Part shown: positions 62,062-64,000 of the stretch, piece after piece
Numbering within the stretch: the first letter of the stretch is position 1
How the letters are laid out: each line of letters opens with the position of its first letter
Assembly: GCA_016906335.1 (NCBI GenBank)
Contig: JADEYG010000001.1
Span: forward strand, 1 to 64,000
DNA from: Novakomyces olei
Taxonomy: Eukaryota; Ascomycota; Novakomycetes; Novakomycetales; Novakomycetaceae
Direction: 5' to 3'
DNA length: 64,000 nucleotides
Made by a program: the position numbers and the translations under genes
The notes under the pieces: generated by a model
The model's database searches: none
Told to the model about the DNA's origin: nothing
The model's input: the letters and a program-made list of their open reading frames with translations, nothing else

Positions 62062-62877
62062 TTAAATTCGTGTCCCAACGAGACTGAAGCAACGCACAGA
62101 CAACGGCTGATAAGGCCACTGATCCGCTTAAACTCACAGCGAAATTTGGCGAGGCTTCGTGTTAGATCGGCTTGGTATGGCTGGTCACGTAATAAGTGGA
62201 CGTAATATCTGGAGTATGTATGTGGGAGACTCTAGATCTCCAGAGTAAAATATCCATTATATGAAATTGACACAAGTTTCACAGATCTATACTGTCTAAA
62301 TACCTGAAGCTTTATTGACCTCCACAACTTTTACACTGAAATGAACGACTTTTCTACGATTTTACTGTCTTCGTCTTTTTGATTGACGGCAGCAGACTGC
62401 CTGGACTGGCTGGTCCAACTAATAATATCCCGAGTTTAATATATGAGATAATTGGACAGTGTTGCACGTAAATAAGCACTATGCAAATTATATAAATTAA
62501 TTTAGACGATCGAGTTTAGCAGATGATTCGTCGAGTCGCACAGCCAAATCTTTAAAAATTCTATGGCTGCAGAGGGCTGCAAGAAAATATTTTAGCAAAA
62601 GCATGCAGCCTTTACTCTATAAATTGCAACAAACTCGTTACCATTAATACCGATGATCTCTCCTTGACGTCGTAAACTGTTCATGACACCTGAGAGTCCC
62701 ATATTATAACGCGCCACGTGACCACGGCTTTTATCATTTATACTGGTCCATTTAGGTTTGACACAGATTTTGCGTTTTAATGCATTTATTTTATCAGATA
62801 GATAATATTGGTATAATGTGCATTTTAATATAAAATATATCACACGTTTAATACAGTAGCACCAGCACTCATGAAGA
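62062..62877. other. Divergent promoter region between the PX gene and FMT1
   Basis: No gene. It separates the divergent starts of the PX-domain gene and the formyltransferase gene. The minus-strand 83-codon frame at 62592-62843 has no recognised features. Confidence 0.5.
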
Positions 62878-64000
62878 ATGCTGCTTCCACGCTGGCGGCT
62901 ATGCCGCCCACATATCCAGCGGCATCAGTACTCAACAATTCAGCGCATACTCTTTTTCGGATCAGACGAGTTTTCTCTTCCTTCGCTTGAGCGATTAAAA
63001 GCAATGCAGAACGAACAGAAAATATCTAAACTCGAGGTTGTCTGTAAACGCGACAAGCGGTCCGGTCGGGGATACTCTGAGATTTCGCGAGGTATGCCGT
63101 GAAACAAATTCTAATTATATCGTATTCTGTTTTGGTTCTGCCATAATCTACATTGGCTCTTTTTCATCCCTGTTCCTTTTCTTTTTTCCCCCTTTTACCT
63201 GATTTAATTTAATTTAAATTAATTCAATTCAATTTGATTCAATTTGATTTGATTTGATTTGATTTGATTTGATTTGATTTGATTTGATTTGATTTGATTT
63301 GATTTGATTTGATTTGATTTGATTTGATTTGATTTGATTTGATTTGATTTGATTTGATTTGATTTGATTTGATTTGATTTGATTTGATTTGATTTGATTT
63401 GATTTGATTTGATTTGATTTGATTTGATTTGATTTGATTTGATTTGATTCAATTTGATTCAATTTGATTTGATTTGATTTGATTTGATTCGGGATATAGA
63501 GAACGATTGATTTATTTCTTTTAAACAGTCCCGTTTTGCTAAATTCTAGTACCTGTTAAATCTTATTGTTTAAAGCACAATCTCCCGTATTACGATTACG
63601 ACGAGCGCGAAGGTTTGAATGTAAAAGGGGAATACGACGTTGGGATCGCAGTCTCCTTTGGGAGCAAAGTGCCTCCCTCTGTATTGCAGCACTTTGTGCA
63701 TGGCGGTATTAACGTGCATCCTAGCCTTTTACCCCAATATCGGGGCCCTGCGCCGCTGCACTGGGCGATTCTGGACGGTGTCGACCGGACGGGAGTCACT
63801 GTACAAACTCTTCACCCTACTGAATTTGATAAAGGCGCTATTCTAGCACAGTCGGAAAGGTATTTGCCACCCAACGTAACCTTTCCCGAGTTGCGTGACA
63901 CACTGGCCAAAGATGGGGCAGAATTATTACAAAATGTCTTGGAAAAAGACAACCTTTCCTACTCTGAGCCCTCAATTTTCCAGGCAGCAGATGTACGGTA
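62878..64000 (+). CDS. FMT1: Methionyl-tRNA formyltransferase (mitochondrial), 5' part, runs off the window
   Basis: Exon 1 is 62878-63091 and exon 2 starts at 63550 and continues past the window end. The 458-nt intron has donor GTATGC, branch GCTAAAT and acceptor TTCTAG and restores VPVKSYCLKHNLPYYDYDE in frame. The N-terminus MLLPRWRLCRPHIQRHQYST is a mitochondrial targeting sequence. FFGSDEFSLPSLERL is the formyltransferase start; AVSFGSKVPPSVLQ, GGINVHPSLLPQYRGPAPLH and DRTGVTVQTLHPTEFDKGAI follow, including the catalytic Asn/His pair (INVHPS). The enzyme formylates initiator Met-tRNA in mitochondria. The visible part is about 220 residues; the C-terminal tRNA-binding domain lies outside. 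Confidence 0.92.
63236..63490. repeat. (TTTGA)n microsatellite inside the FMT1 intron
   Basis: A nearly pure pentanucleotide tract, (GATTT)n, about 40 units without interruption (roughly 63245-63448), flanked by related TTTGATTC/TTTAATTT units. It lies wholly within the first intron of FMT1 and makes up more than half of that intron. Confidence 0.95.

Noticed and set aside
63219-63462. Two minus-strand frames of repeated Asn-Gln-Ile-Lys-Ser
   Set aside because: They are read from the (TTTGA)n microsatellite inside the FMT1 intron; any period-5 repeat without stops gives such frames.

Overview
The window is one end of a fungal chromosome. It opens on a telomere made of a 10-nt unit (TTAGTTAGGG with TTAGTCAGGG variants on the G-rich strand). 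The TTAGTCAGGG form is the one known from Yarrowia, so an ascomycete yeast or another early-branching ascomycete is likely, but this is an inference. Host genes have short introns (about 40-190 nt) with GTAAG-type donors and CTAAT/CTAAC branch points close to the acceptor. One intron carries a large microsatellite. I found no rRNA, tRNA or CRISPR array.

Subtelomere, 1 to about 23.2 kb. A gene resembling the N-terminal half of telomere-linked RecQ helicases (TLH) runs straight into the telomere, which supplies its last codons. A second, shorter TLH-like copy lies at 4.6-5.6 kb. Between and beyond them are CATACATTATT minisatellites, a 350-bp repeat in three copies, and a modular repeat whose long inverted arms differ between copies but stay complementary. 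A Ty3-type chromodomain element (A) is split by a younger Ty3 element (B), which has identical 389-bp LTRs and a TACAA target duplication. B carries a third reading frame (C2H2 finger plus JmjC-like domain) behind its own TATA box. Two further LTRs of other families follow.

Transition, 20-26 kb. A two-exon gene for a small unknown membrane protein, a five-exon gene for an HNH_2-type nuclease-domain protein that only appears when introns are resolved, and a broken FMN-dependent monooxygenase.

Metabolic block, 26-46 kb. An MFS transporter is followed by a compact cluster: SMP-30-type lactonase, C2H2 regulator, HSL-type esterase/lipase, NCS1 transporter and SDR. All five share a TGTGGGAT/ATCCCACA motif in their upstream regions, which suggests one catabolic regulon under the C2H2 regulator. 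After it come a short two-exon SDR, a secreted GH128 glucanase, a secreted GH81 endo-1,3-beta-glucanase and a Dal5-type permease.

Housekeeping block, 46.9 kb to the end. A septin-like protein with a degenerate nucleotide-binding loop, CWC22 (splicing), a SIRT4-like sirtuin, a carrier-fold protein possibly related to Ugo1, eIF2-beta, an eight-exon PX-domain protein (Lec1-like) and the start of a mitochondrial methionyl-tRNA formyltransferase that runs off the window end.
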